A stretch of 8,423 nucleotides of DNA, from contig CANFPR010000031.1 of NCBI GenBank assembly GCA_947448975.1, positions 1 to 8,423 on the forward strand, read 5' to 3'. This document shows positions 1-5,841 of this stretch, piece by piece. Within the stretch, counting starts at the first letter, position 1. Each line of letters begins with the position of its first letter. The stretch is from Micrococcales bacterium. GTDB lineage: Bacteria; Actinomycetota; Actinomycetes; Actinomycetales; Microbacteriaceae. The notes below the pieces were generated by a model, which had not been told where the DNA came from, made no database searches, and saw nothing but the letters and a program-made list of their open reading frames with translations. The translations under genes were made by a program, and so were the position numbers.

Positions 1-73
1 CGTCGATCTTCAAATACGAGATGTAGGTCAGCGCCTTGTCGTGGCGGTTGCCACCTTCTTGGTTGCCGCTCAT
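1..73 (-). CDS. kynA: Probable tryptophan 2,3-dioxygenase, N-terminal 24 codons only
   Basis: Only the start of the gene is inside the window; it continues past the left edge. The ATG lies at 73..71 on the minus strand and overlaps the TGA of kynU (ATGA), so translation is probably coupled. A GGAAG sequence about 9 bases upstream can act as ribosome binding site. The visible peptide has a polar start (MSGNQEGGNRHDKA) followed by LTYISYLKID, which resembles the conserved N-terminal 'LTYxxYL' segment of heme-dependent tryptophan 2,3-dioxygenases, which oxidise L-tryptophan to N-formylkynurenine. The call rests on this short match plus the position directly behind kynureninase, a common pairing in bacterial tryptophan catabolism. 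The heme and substrate residues are out of view and cannot be checked. Confidence 0.75.
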   Translation of the reverse strand, partial: MSGNQEGGNRHDKALTYISYLKID

Positions 74-1365
74 GTCACTCTGCTTCCGTTGTCTTCAATC
101 CTGAGGTAATCCTTGTTGGCCACAGAATCACGGATGCGCTCGAAGCCATCCCAGACTTCGGTGTAACTGGTTGGCAGGGGAGCGATTGCGAGGCGAATCG
201 AGTTGGGAGTGCGGTAGTCGGGAACAACCGCCGAGAACTTGCGCAAGGCTGCCGCAATGCGCTTAGCCTCTGGGTGACCAACGGTTATGTGGCCACCGCG
301 TCGGGCGGCATCGCGAGGCGTCATGAGCGTGAACCCGAGAGGCGCAAGCCAGGCATCGAATAGCGCGATCATCATGTCGGTACCAACGGCTGCCTTGTGA
401 GCGATTGCTTTGATGCCGGCGCGCTCGATCATTTCGAAGCTTGCCTGCACGCCGCGAATGCCGATGATGCTGGGGCTGGCGATCTGAAAGCGACGGATGG
501 TGTCGGCTGGCTCGAAGAACGGGCCCATCTCGAACTGGGCGTCTTGCGCGAACCATCCCTGAATCGGAACCCGCAGCTCGCGCTGAATTCTCTTACTCAC
601 GAACAGCCAAGCGGGCGCACCTGGGCCAGCGTTTCCGTATTTATAAGTGCAACCTACGGCCAGGTCGACGCCGTTGGCATCGAAGTCGAGCTCGATGGCG
701 CCGGCCGCGTGGCTGGCGTCCCAAACTACAAGAATTCCGTGTTCGCGGCACAGGTCGGTGATGGCTTTGATGTCGGGGCGCGAACCGGAGCGGTAGTGAA
801 TCGCCTGCATCGTCACGAGAGCAACATCGTCGTTTAGGTGCGGGGCTAGGGCTTCGGCGGTAATCAGCTCGTTTTCGCAATCGATTGGCACCGAGCCGGG
901 GCCACCGCTGCCGTCATTGTCGAGGGTCACAAGGTTGAGCCCGTGTGCCTTTGCTATTCCGTCGAGAATGTAGCGGTCGGTTGGAAAGTTCGCCGCGTCG
1001 ATGATTACGGTCTTGCGACCTGGGCGAGCCTTAATGGCGGCCAGGCAGAGTTGGTAAAAGTTCACCGATGTGGTGTCGCAAACCAGGGTTTGCCCAGGGC
1101 CAGCACCAAGAACCGAACGCGCGAGCAGGTCTCCCGCCGGTTGCGCTTCGTCGATCCAGTGAGCCCAACCGTCAACCAGTTCGGTACCCCACTCGTTGAC
1201 CAAGAAGTGGTTGATGCGTTCGATGGTGTCGATCGGCAAGCGACCGAGAGAGTTGCCATCGAGGTAGCAGAGGTCTGGGTCGGCAATTACGAACTCGTCG
1301 CGAAAGTGCGCGAGTGGATCTTTGGCATCTAGCTCAAGGGCATAGGCGCGGTCGGTCGGCTGCAC
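70..1365 (-). CDS. kynU: Kynureninase
   Basis: PLP-dependent cytoplasmic hydrolase that cleaves L-kynurenine to anthranilate and L-alanine. The 431-residue length is normal for the family. Seen in order: DGNSLG (36-41), the substrate-side W70, NFPTD (126-130), DASH (216-219), and the PLP-lysine segment TYKYGNAGPG with Tyr241 and Lys242. Trp271 is followed by the C-terminal small domain, including HITVGHPEA. Aligned by eye, D216, H219, Y241, K242 and W271 each sit 15 positions after the Pseudomonas enzyme's D201, H204, Y226, K227 and W256. The start is GTG at 1365..1363, with AAGGA 5 bases upstream; no better upstream start is visible. The gene ends in an ATGA overlap with kynA, so the two form one unit. 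No arylformamidase gene is seen upstream, where a plus-strand toxin-antitoxin pair lies instead. Confidence 0.96.
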   Translation of the reverse strand: MQPTDRAYALELDAKDPLAHFRDEFVIADPDLCYLDGNSLGRLPIDTIERINHFLVNEWGTELVDGWAHWIDEAQPAGDLLARSVLGAGPGQTLVCDTTSVNFYQLCLAAIKARPGRKTVIIDAANFPTDRYILDGIAKAHGLNLVTLDNDGSGGPGSVPIDCENELITAEALAPHLNDDVALVTMQAIHYRSGSRPDIKAITDLCREHGILVVWDASHAAGAIELDFDANGVDLAVGCTYKYGNAGPGAPAWLFVSKRIQRELRVPIQGWFAQDAQFEMGPFFEPADTIRRFQIASPSIIGIRGVQASFEMIERAGIKAIAHKAAVGTDMMIALFDAWLAPLGFTLMTPRDAARRGGHITVGHPEAKRIAAALRKFSAVVPDYRTPNSIRLAIAPLPTSYTEVWDGFERIRDSVANKDYLRIEDNGSRVT

Positions 1366-1399
1366 GGGTTCCTTCTTCTTCGGAGGGTACTTTCAGCCT

Positions 1400-1420
1400 A
1401 CTCTTGAGAAACTTCACACA
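1400..1420 (+). repeat. Copy 1 of a two-part intergenic motif
   Basis: ACTCTTGAG, a 4-base gap, then TTCACACA. The same two blocks recur with a 1-base gap at 4844-4861. Both copies lie in intergenic DNA between divergent genes. Here the motif is 35 bases upstream of the kynU start (reading TGTGTGAA...CTCAAGAGT on that strand) and about 60 bases upstream of the antitoxin gene. The core CTCTTGAG is a small inverted repeat (CTC-TT-GAG). The function is unknown; a shared regulator site is an inference. Confidence 0.35.
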
Positions 1421-1446
1421 GGTTCTGGCAAAAGTGGTTTGGCACG

Positions 1447-1464
1447 AAATTTAGTGCTAAATTT
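1447..1464. promoter_or_regulatory. 18-bp palindrome, likely autoregulatory operator of the toxin-antitoxin operon
   Basis: AAATTTAG-TG-CTAAATTT is a perfect inverted repeat with 8-base arms and a 2-base centre. It ends 18 bases before the antitoxin ATG. Antitoxins of the Phd/YefM and RelB types usually repress their own operon by binding a palindrome at the promoter. This site overlaps the best -10 candidate, so occupation would block transcription. The palindrome is seen directly; the operator role is inferred. Confidence 0.7.
1455..1463 (+). promoter_or_regulatory. Candidate extended -10 promoter of the toxin-antitoxin operon
   Basis: TGCTAAATT fits the TGnTAnnnT extended -10 form. A start about 7 bases further, near 1470, would leave a very short leader that begins just before the GAGGT ribosome binding site at 1471-1475. 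The -35 position (about 1435-1440, TGGTTT) is a poor match. The element lies entirely inside the palindrome 1447-1464. Confidence 0.4.
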
Positions 1465-1482
1465 TGGTTAGAGGTGGGAGTT

Positions 1483-1734
1483 ATGGAAAAGATAATGACA
1501 GAAATTGCGACCAGCATTTCGGAATTCAAAAAAAACCCGAATGAAGAGGTCAGGCGCGCTGGAAAGAAAGCTTTCGCCGTTCTCACAAACAACAAGCCGA
1601 GTTTTTACGTGCTTTCCCCCGACCTTTACGACGAACTAATGGAACGCATCTGGGAGTTGGAGATGGCGCAAACGCTAACCCAACGGCTTTCAGAGCACTC
1701 GGAATCCGTCAAAGTCGACATTAAAAATCTCTAG
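1483..1734 (+). CDS. Type II antitoxin, Phd/YefM (StbD-like) family
   Basis: Predicted 83-residue antitoxin that binds and neutralises the toxin encoded immediately downstream. The N-terminal half (TEIATSISEFKKNPNEEVRR, then AFAVLTNNKPSFYVLSPDLYDEL) has the Phd/YefM/StbD fold signature: SISEFKKNP, then a 'V-L-x-NxxPxFYVLSPxLY' strand and helix used for dimerisation and DNA binding. The remaining charged tail (EMAQTLTQRLSEHSESVKVDIKNL) is the expected toxin-binding region. I chose ATG 1483 because GAGGT (1471-1475) sits 7 bases before it. An in-frame GTG at 1474 would add three residues but overlaps that site, and ATG 1495 is too far from it. GC is about 48% by hand count, below the flanking genes. 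The operon is probably autoregulated through the palindrome at 1447-1464. Confidence 0.9.
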   Translation: MEKIMTEIATSISEFKKNPNEEVRRAGKKAFAVLTNNKPSFYVLSPDLYDELMERIWELEMAQTLTQRLSEHSESVKVDIKNL

Positions 1735-1736
1735 CG

Positions 1737-2024
1737 GTGAACTATTCGCTCGAGTTTCATCCGAGTGCGTTAGCTGAGTTCAAATCTTTAGATAAGAGCG
1801 TAAGAACGGTGCTGGCTAAGCGACTCGAAGAGAGGTTGCACTCCCCTCAAGTTGCCGCAGACCGGCTCTCTGGGCCTCTGTCGAACTGCTACAAAATACG
1901 CAATGGCAAGACGGGTCATCGACTTGTCTATGAGTTGATCGCTGACGAAAAAATTCTGTATGTAATCGCAGTTGGCAAGCGGGCCGATAAGTCGGTTTAC
2001 CACTCTGCGACCAAACGCATTTAG
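1737..2024 (+). CDS. relE: RelE/StbE-family mRNA interferase toxin
   Basis: A 95-residue toxin, the usual length for the family, expected to enter the ribosomal A site and cut mRNA. It closely follows E. coli RelE by eye: a helical N-terminus (FHPSALAEFKSL), then CYKIRNGKTGHRLVYEL and YVIAVGKRADKSVY. The RelE residues K52, K54, R61, R81 and Y87 correspond here to K53, R55, R62, R82 and Y88, so the catalytic set is present with one Lys-to-Arg change. The start is GTG at 1737, two bases after the antitoxin stop, without its own clear ribosome binding site, so translation is likely coupled to the antitoxin. The TAG stop (2022-2024) overlaps the TAA of the convergent ABC exporter within TTAG. GC is about 50%, below the neighbours. 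The gene appears intact. Confidence 0.93.
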   Translation: MNYSLEFHPSALAEFKSLDKSVRTVLAKRLEERLHSPQVAADRLSGPLSNCYKIRNGKTGHRLVYELIADEKILYVIAVGKRADKSVYHSATKRI

Positions 2025-3868
2025 TCGAGCATTTGTGTGGCTGCCAGCTCCTTGTAGAGCGGAGTCGACTTGAGCAACTCGTGGTGTGTTCCTGAGCCCA
2101 CGATTTTGCCCTTCTCCATCACAATGATCTGGTCGCTATCAACCACGGTAGATAGGCGGTGAGCAATCACGATCATGGTGCGGTTTTTGGCCACGGCGTC
2201 GATTGCCTCTCGCATGCGCTGTTCGTTCAAACCGTCGAGCGACGAAGTTGATTCATCGAGCAGAAGAATCGGCGGGGCGGCTAGCAGCGCGCGGGCAATC
2301 GCCAAACGCTGACGCTCACCACCCGAAAGCATGATGCCCTGTTCGCCAACCTCAGCGCTCAGACCCTTCTTGTTTCGCTTGAGTACCTCGCTGAGGTTCA
2401 CCTCGTCGAGCACCTTCTTGAGTTCTTTGTCGGTGGCGTTTGGCTTACCAATCAGCAGGTTGTCACGGATGCTTCCAGCCAAAACTGGTGCGTCCTGCTC
2501 AACGTAACCGATTTGCGCGCGCAGGTCGTTGCGACTGATGCCGCGAACCGACTGGCCGTCGAGCAGAATGTCTCCGGCTTGAGGCTCGTAGAAGCGCTCG
2601 ATTAGCGAAAGCGTGGTCGACTTGCCCGAACCCGATGGTCCGACGATTGCCACGCGAGTGCCGCGCTCAATCTTGAACGAAATACCATCGAGAATGGTCG
2701 GCGCCGGAGTTGAGGCGTCGGTTGCGGCGTAAGCAAACTTCACCTTCTTGAACTCGATGGCGGTCTTGTTGTTTGCCTTTCGTGCAACCGGGGCGTGCGC
2801 TACTTCATCTTCGGTTTCTAGCGGAAGGTCGACGATTTCTTGAATTCGAGCAAGTGCTCCAAGTGCGCTCTGCACCGACGAGTAAGCACCGAAGGCCTGG
2901 CCCACGGGGCGAATCATCAGGAACATTAGCAAGATGAAGGTGATGAGGCTAGCGACATCGGTTTGCCCCGCAGCAACGCGGTAGCCACCCACACCGAGCA
3001 CAACCATGAAGGCTCCGTTGGCTGCGAGGCCACCAATCGGCGTGATCCAGGCGTTGATGGCGGCAATCTTTACGCCCTGCTCGTAAGCCTGCTTTGCCTC
3101 GTTGTTGATGTGGTCGGTTTCGCGCAGTTCGGCACGGGCTGCACGAATGGTGCGCACTGCGCTAAGCGCACGCTCAACACTTGCGGCCATGTCGCCCACT
3201 CGGGCCTGTGCCTTAGTGGTTGCCGAGCGAATTCGACGCGCCGAGAAGCCAATGCTAGCGACGGCAACCGAAATCATTAGCAAGGTTAGGCCCAAAAGTA
3301 GTGGGTCGATGATTGCCATGGCGATTACCGAACCAACGAAGATGATCACACCACCGGCGGCATCGACCAAGCCTTGGGTAAGGGCGGCACGCAGCAACGT
3401 GGTGTCTGAACCAACGCGCGAAACCAGGTCGCCGGTGCGGCGCAGGTCGTATTCAACAATCGGTAGTCGAAGAAGTTTGTGGGCGAGTTTCTGACGAGCC
3501 GAAAGCACAACGCCTTCACCCGACTTAGCCAAAACGTAATACATGAGACCGCTCGCGATGGCCGAAGCGAGGGTGATGGCGATGAGCGCGATGATGATGC
3601 CGCTGAGGTCTTGCTTGGCACGCACCGCGGTAATGACATTGCCAACCACCATTGGTTGGGCAAGGCTTGCCCCCGCACCGATCAGGCTCAAAATGACTGC
3701 CACAACCAGGGCGCCCTTGTGCTCGAGCAGGTAAGGGGTTAGCTGGCTGAACTTGGCCTTCGGCCCTGCATCTGGTTTGCCGCCAAAACCACGACGCCCG
3801 CGACCCGCGCCTGGCGCTGAGGTGTCTGGTACAGAAGTGTTGCTTGAGGTTGGCCGTTGCATGCTCAT
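2021..3868 (-). CDS. ABC exporter half-transporter (MsbA/LmrA type, fused membrane and ATPase domains)
   Basis: A 615-residue inner-membrane exporter subunit that would work as a dimer; lipid, peptide or drug export is typical of the family and the substrate cannot be read from sequence. A cytosolic N-terminus of about 40 residues is rich in Ser, Gly and Arg (GAGRGRRGFGG at 20-30). The type 1 membrane domain follows, with hydrophobic segments near 53-75, 90-112, 172-210 (two helices), 275-298 and 305-322. The ATPase domain has Walker A GPSGSGKST (410-418), Q-loop Q458, signature LSGGE (514-518), Walker B ILLLDE (534-539) and H-loop His570, all intact. The start is ATG 3868, with AAAGG 10 bases upstream; the next ATG (3862) is further from it. 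It lies 31 bp behind the methyltransferase on the same strand, so the two may be co-transcribed. There is no room for a terminator before the convergent toxin gene. Confidence 0.95.
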   Translation of the reverse strand: MSMQRPTSSNTSVPDTSAPGAGRGRRGFGGKPDAGPKAKFSQLTPYLLEHKGALVVAVILSLIGAGASLAQPMVVGNVITAVRAKQDLSGIIIALIAITLASAIASGLMYYVLAKSGEGVVLSARQKLAHKLLRLPIVEYDLRRTGDLVSRVGSDTTLLRAALTQGLVDAAGGVIIFVGSVIAMAIIDPLLLGLTLLMISVAVASIGFSARRIRSATTKAQARVGDMAASVERALSAVRTIRAARAELRETDHINNEAKQAYEQGVKIAAINAWITPIGGLAANGAFMVVLGVGGYRVAAGQTDVASLITFILLMFLMIRPVGQAFGAYSSVQSALGALARIQEIVDLPLETEDEVAHAPVARKANNKTAIEFKKVKFAYAATDASTPAPTILDGISFKIERGTRVAIVGPSGSGKSTTLSLIERFYEPQAGDILLDGQSVRGISRNDLRAQIGYVEQDAPVLAGSIRDNLLIGKPNATDKELKKVLDEVNLSEVLKRNKKGLSAEVGEQGIMLSGGERQRLAIARALLAAPPILLLDESTSSLDGLNEQRMREAIDAVAKNRTMIVIAHRLSTVVDSDQIIVMEKGKIVGSGTHHELLKSTPLYKELAATQMLD

Positions 3869-3899
3869 GTGTGTCTTGCCTTTCGGGGTTAGTTCTAGG

Positions 3900-4760
3900 C
3901 TACTGCGGTCTCATTTCTAGAAACGATTCGCCAAGAATGTATTCGTTCAGCAGAAAATTGATTTCTGGCAACGCCAAGGCCTCGGTGTAGGCGGTGTTGC
4001 GATAGAAGCGAGCGAAGTCGACGTTCTGCAATGCCTCTAAAGCCCTCGGATGCTTGAGCTTTAGGTACATGCGAGTGGTGTTGGCCTTGCGCGCAAACTC
4101 GGTGTGTACGGTTCCGCAACCGAAACCAAATATTGTGAGCGCAACGTCGGCTTCATCGAAACTAACCTTTTGCACCAACCCCTGGTCGGCTACTTTGTAA
4201 ATCGATCTGAGTTCGGCGCGCTGTTGCCACACCTGAAAACAGGTGGCCAGAAGCTTGCGTTGGCTCAGGTCTGCGCCGTCGCCATCGACGTAATCAATTT
4301 TTATGTCTCGGTCGCTCACCAGGTGAAAGCGGCGGTCGAGCCGGTTGATTACCGACCACTTGCGCCAAGAGCGCGGCACGATGAACGCGATATATTCGCT
4401 GTGCTCGGCGGCTCGGTTAAAGAACGGGATGCTCAGCGAATTGTTGCGACCAAACGGCGGGTTTGAGATGGTCACCGCGTTGTGCTCCGGCAGCTGGATT
4501 TCGAGGTAATCACCTTGCCCTACGCGCGCGTGCTTTGGCTCGATGTCGACGCTAAATACTCGGGCCGCTCCGGCCAACTCGGCGGCCTCTACAAAAGACC
4601 CGGTGCCTCCGGCCGGTTCAACCACGGTGCGCATCTTGAAGTCGGGTACCAGGGCAGCCACTTCGGCAACTAACTCGCTGGCTAGCGAGCGTGGCGTGTA
4701 GTACTGCTCTTTGCCGGTCACGCGCGTATTGCCCTTGGGGCGGCGGGTGAGCGAGGTCAT
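3900..4760 (-). CDS. Solitary SAM-dependent amino-methyltransferase, probably DNA adenine-N6 type
   Basis: A 286-residue protein with the order of parts found in gamma-type (TaqI-like) N6-adenine methyltransferases: a motif X-like KEQYYTP (17-23), SAM-binding motif I EPAGGTGSF (48-56), acidic SAM-ribose position DIEP (72-75), GDYL (83-86), and catalytic motif IV NPPFG (100-104). The C-terminal portion from about 175 is not recognised and may hold target recognition. It is shorter than typical restriction-linked gamma methyltransferases, and no endonuclease gene lies next to it. NPPF/Y motifs also occur in rRNA and protein methyltransferases, so the substrate is open. The start is ATG 4760, with no ribosome binding site; a -10 element is placed so that the mRNA would begin at the ATG. 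A possible operon partner is the ABC exporter 31 bp downstream. Confidence 0.8.
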   Translation of the reverse strand: MTSLTRRPKGNTRVTGKEQYYTPRSLASELVAEVAALVPDFKMRTVVEPAGGTGSFVEAAELAGAARVFSVDIEPKHARVGQGDYLEIQLPEHNAVTISNPPFGRNNSLSIPFFNRAAEHSEYIAFIVPRSWRKWSVINRLDRRFHLVSDRDIKIDYVDGDGADLSQRKLLATCFQVWQQRAELRSIYKVADQGLVQKVSFDEADVALTIFGFGCGTVHTEFARKANTTRMYLKLKHPRALEALQNVDFARFYRNTAYTEALALPEINFLLNEYILGESFLEMRPQ

Positions 4761-4766
4761 ATGTTC

Positions 4767-4775
4767 AGAATATCA
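4767..4775 (-). promoter_or_regulatory. Extended -10 of a likely leaderless promoter for the methyltransferase
   Basis: On the minus strand TGATATTCT (TG at 4775-4774, hexamer TATTCT 4772..4767) is followed by six bases and then the ATG at 4760. The usual 6-7 base distance from -10 to transcription start puts the start at or next to the A of ATG. That agrees with the absence of any purine-rich ribosome binding site. Leaderless mRNAs are common in Actinobacteria. The -35 region is weak (ATTTCA at about the right spacing). Confidence 0.5.
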
Positions 4776-4811
4776 GTGGTTTCTTGGCGTGAAATCGGTG
4801 GCTCGGTCGGT

Positions 4812-4817
4812 TAGTCT
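4812..4817 (+). promoter_or_regulatory. Weak -10 candidate for the ABC-2 export operon
   Basis: TAGTCT fits the TAnnnT minimum for a -10 box. It would start transcription near 4824, leaving a leader of about 55 bases that contains the inverted repeat 4842-4855. No convincing -35 is seen at the right spacing. Other A/T-rich candidates in 4761-4878 fit less well. Confidence 0.25.
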
Positions 4818-4841
4818 AAAACGCTAGCCAGATATGGCGGC

Positions 4842-4855
4842 AAACTCTTGAGTTT
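4842..4855. promoter_or_regulatory. 14-bp inverted repeat in the leader of the ABC-2 operon
   Basis: AAACTC-TT-GAGTTT is perfect, with 6-base arms and a 2-base centre. The small centre fits a protein-binding site better than an RNA hairpin. It lies 23 bases before the GTG start of the ATPase gene and about 80 bases upstream of the methyltransferase start, so it could affect either side. No regulator gene is in the window. The repeat is seen directly; operator function is inferred. Confidence 0.4.
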
Positions 4856-4861
4856 CACACA
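4844..4861 (+). repeat. Copy 2 of a two-part intergenic motif
   Basis: ACTCTTGAG, a 1-base gap, then TTCACACA, matching the blocks at 1400-1420 where the gap is 4 bases. It overlaps most of the inverted repeat 4842-4855, whose CTCTTGAG core is the part common to both copies. It ends 17 bases before the start codon of the ATPase gene. Confidence 0.35.
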
Positions 4862-4878
4862 ACAACAAGGATGTTCAC

Positions 4879-5841
4879 GTGCCAAAATCTGACGCGCACA
4901 CCAGCACCGACGCCACACCCGAACTGATGATCGTAGCCAAAGGGCTCACCAAGAAATACGGTGACTTCGTTGCCGTTGACGGCATCGACTTCGAGGTGAA
5001 GCGAGGCGAATCGTTTGGCCTCCTCGGCCCAAACGGTGCCGGAAAGTCAACCACGATGAAGATGATCGCCTCAACGAGCCAGCGAAGCGGCGGCGAACTG
5101 CGCATCCTAGATAAAGACCCAAACCAGCACGGCCCAGAGATTCGCGCCCACCTCGGAGTGGTGCCACAGCAAGACAACCTAGACCGCGAAATGAAGGTGT
5201 GGGAGAACCTCAAGGCGTACGGTCGTTTCTTCGGACTCAAGGGCGCGTGGCTCGACAACAAGGTGACCGAACTTCTCGAGTTCGCCCAGCTCGAAGAGAA
5301 GCGCAACTCAAAGACCGACGACCTATCGGGCGGCATGAAGCGCCGACTCACCATTGCCCGTGGTTTGGTAAACGAACCAGAGATTCTCATGCTCGACGAG
5401 CCAACCACCGGGCTCGACCCGCAGGCTCGCCACATTCTGTGGGATCGCCTGTTTCGCCTAAAGGAAAACGGCGTCACCCTGGTGATCACAACTCACTACA
5501 TGGATGAAGCGGAGCAACTTTGCGACCGCCTCGTGGTGATGGACAAAGGCAAGATCATGGCCGAGGGTAGCCCGGCAGCTCTCATCAAGGAGTATTCGAG
5601 CAAAGAGGTGCTCGAGGTTCGCTTCGGTAGTGAAAACAACAAGGAAATCGCCAAGCAGATCGAAGGCATCGGCGAACGCTTAGAGATTTTGCCCGACCGC
5701 ATTTTGGTTTACACCGACAACGGTGAGCGCGCACTCGAGAACATTTTGGCCAAGGGGCTTCACCCGGTGACCACCCTGGTTCGCCGTTCGAGCCTCGAAG
5801 ATGTGTTCTTGCGCCTAACCGGAAGAACGCTGGTCGACTAA
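4879..5841 (+). CDS. ABC-2 exporter ATPase (DrrA/NodI type)
   Basis: A 320-residue cytoplasmic ATPase that would power the two permeases encoded directly downstream. Walker A is GPNGAGKST (50-58), Q-loop VPQQDNLD (95-102), signature LSGGM (149-153), Walker B ILMLDE (169-174) and H-loop His206 within TTHYMDEAE. A C-terminal extension of about 90 residues ends in SSLEDVFLRLTGR, as in DrrA/NodI/CcmA-like drug and polysaccharide exporters. All catalytic residues are present. The start is GTG 4879, with AAGGA at 4867-4871 seven bases upstream; the nearby ATG at 4871 is out of frame. The stop TAA abuts the ATG of the next gene. The substrate cannot be told from the ATPase; antibiotic, lipid or glycan export are all possible. 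Confidence 0.94.
   Translation: MPKSDAHTSTDATPELMIVAKGLTKKYGDFVAVDGIDFEVKRGESFGLLGPNGAGKSTTMKMIASTSQRSGGELRILDKDPNQHGPEIRAHLGVVPQQDNLDREMKVWENLKAYGRFFGLKGAWLDNKVTELLEFAQLEEKRNSKTDDLSGGMKRRLTIARGLVNEPEILMLDEPTTGLDPQARHILWDRLFRLKENGVTLVITTHYMDEAEQLCDRLVVMDKGKIMAEGSPAALIKEYSSKEVLEVRFGSENNKEIAKQIEGIGERLEILPDRILVYTDNGERALENILAKGLHPVTTLVRRSSLEDVFLRLTGRTLVD

Noticed and set aside
397..837. Plus-strand open frame of 146 codons inside kynU
   Set aside because: It is entirely antisense to a full-length kynureninase with all catalytic residues; its protein resembles no family and there is no ribosome binding site. It is a by-product of GC-rich codon use.
943..1332. Second long plus-strand frame inside kynU (129 codons)
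   Set aside because: It is antisense to the conserved N-terminal half of kynureninase and has no independent support.
1412..1424. Resemblance of CTTCACACAGG to the lacZ leader
   Set aside because: No start codon with a usable frame follows; the short match is coincidental.
3869..3899. Terminator or promoter between the methyltransferase and the ABC exporter
   Set aside because: Only GCCT/AGGC four-base arms with a long loop and no T-run are present, and no convincing -10/-35 pair. Co-transcription is the simpler reading.
1440..4760. A combined toxin-antitoxin, exporter and methyltransferase defence system
   Set aside because: The genes are on opposite strands, each belongs to a familiar family, and no nuclease or sensor is present. 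Adjacency alone does not support a single system.
4847..4867. HspR-type HAIR site (CTTGAGT-N7-ACTCAAG)
   Set aside because: The left half-site CTTGAGT is exact, but the bases at the right-half position match only 2 of 7, so a HAIR operator is not supported.
4875..5489. Minus-strand frame of 204 codons over the ATPase gene
   Set aside because: The Ser/Arg/Pro-rich translation is typical of reverse-frame reading; the plus strand holds every ABC ATPase motif.
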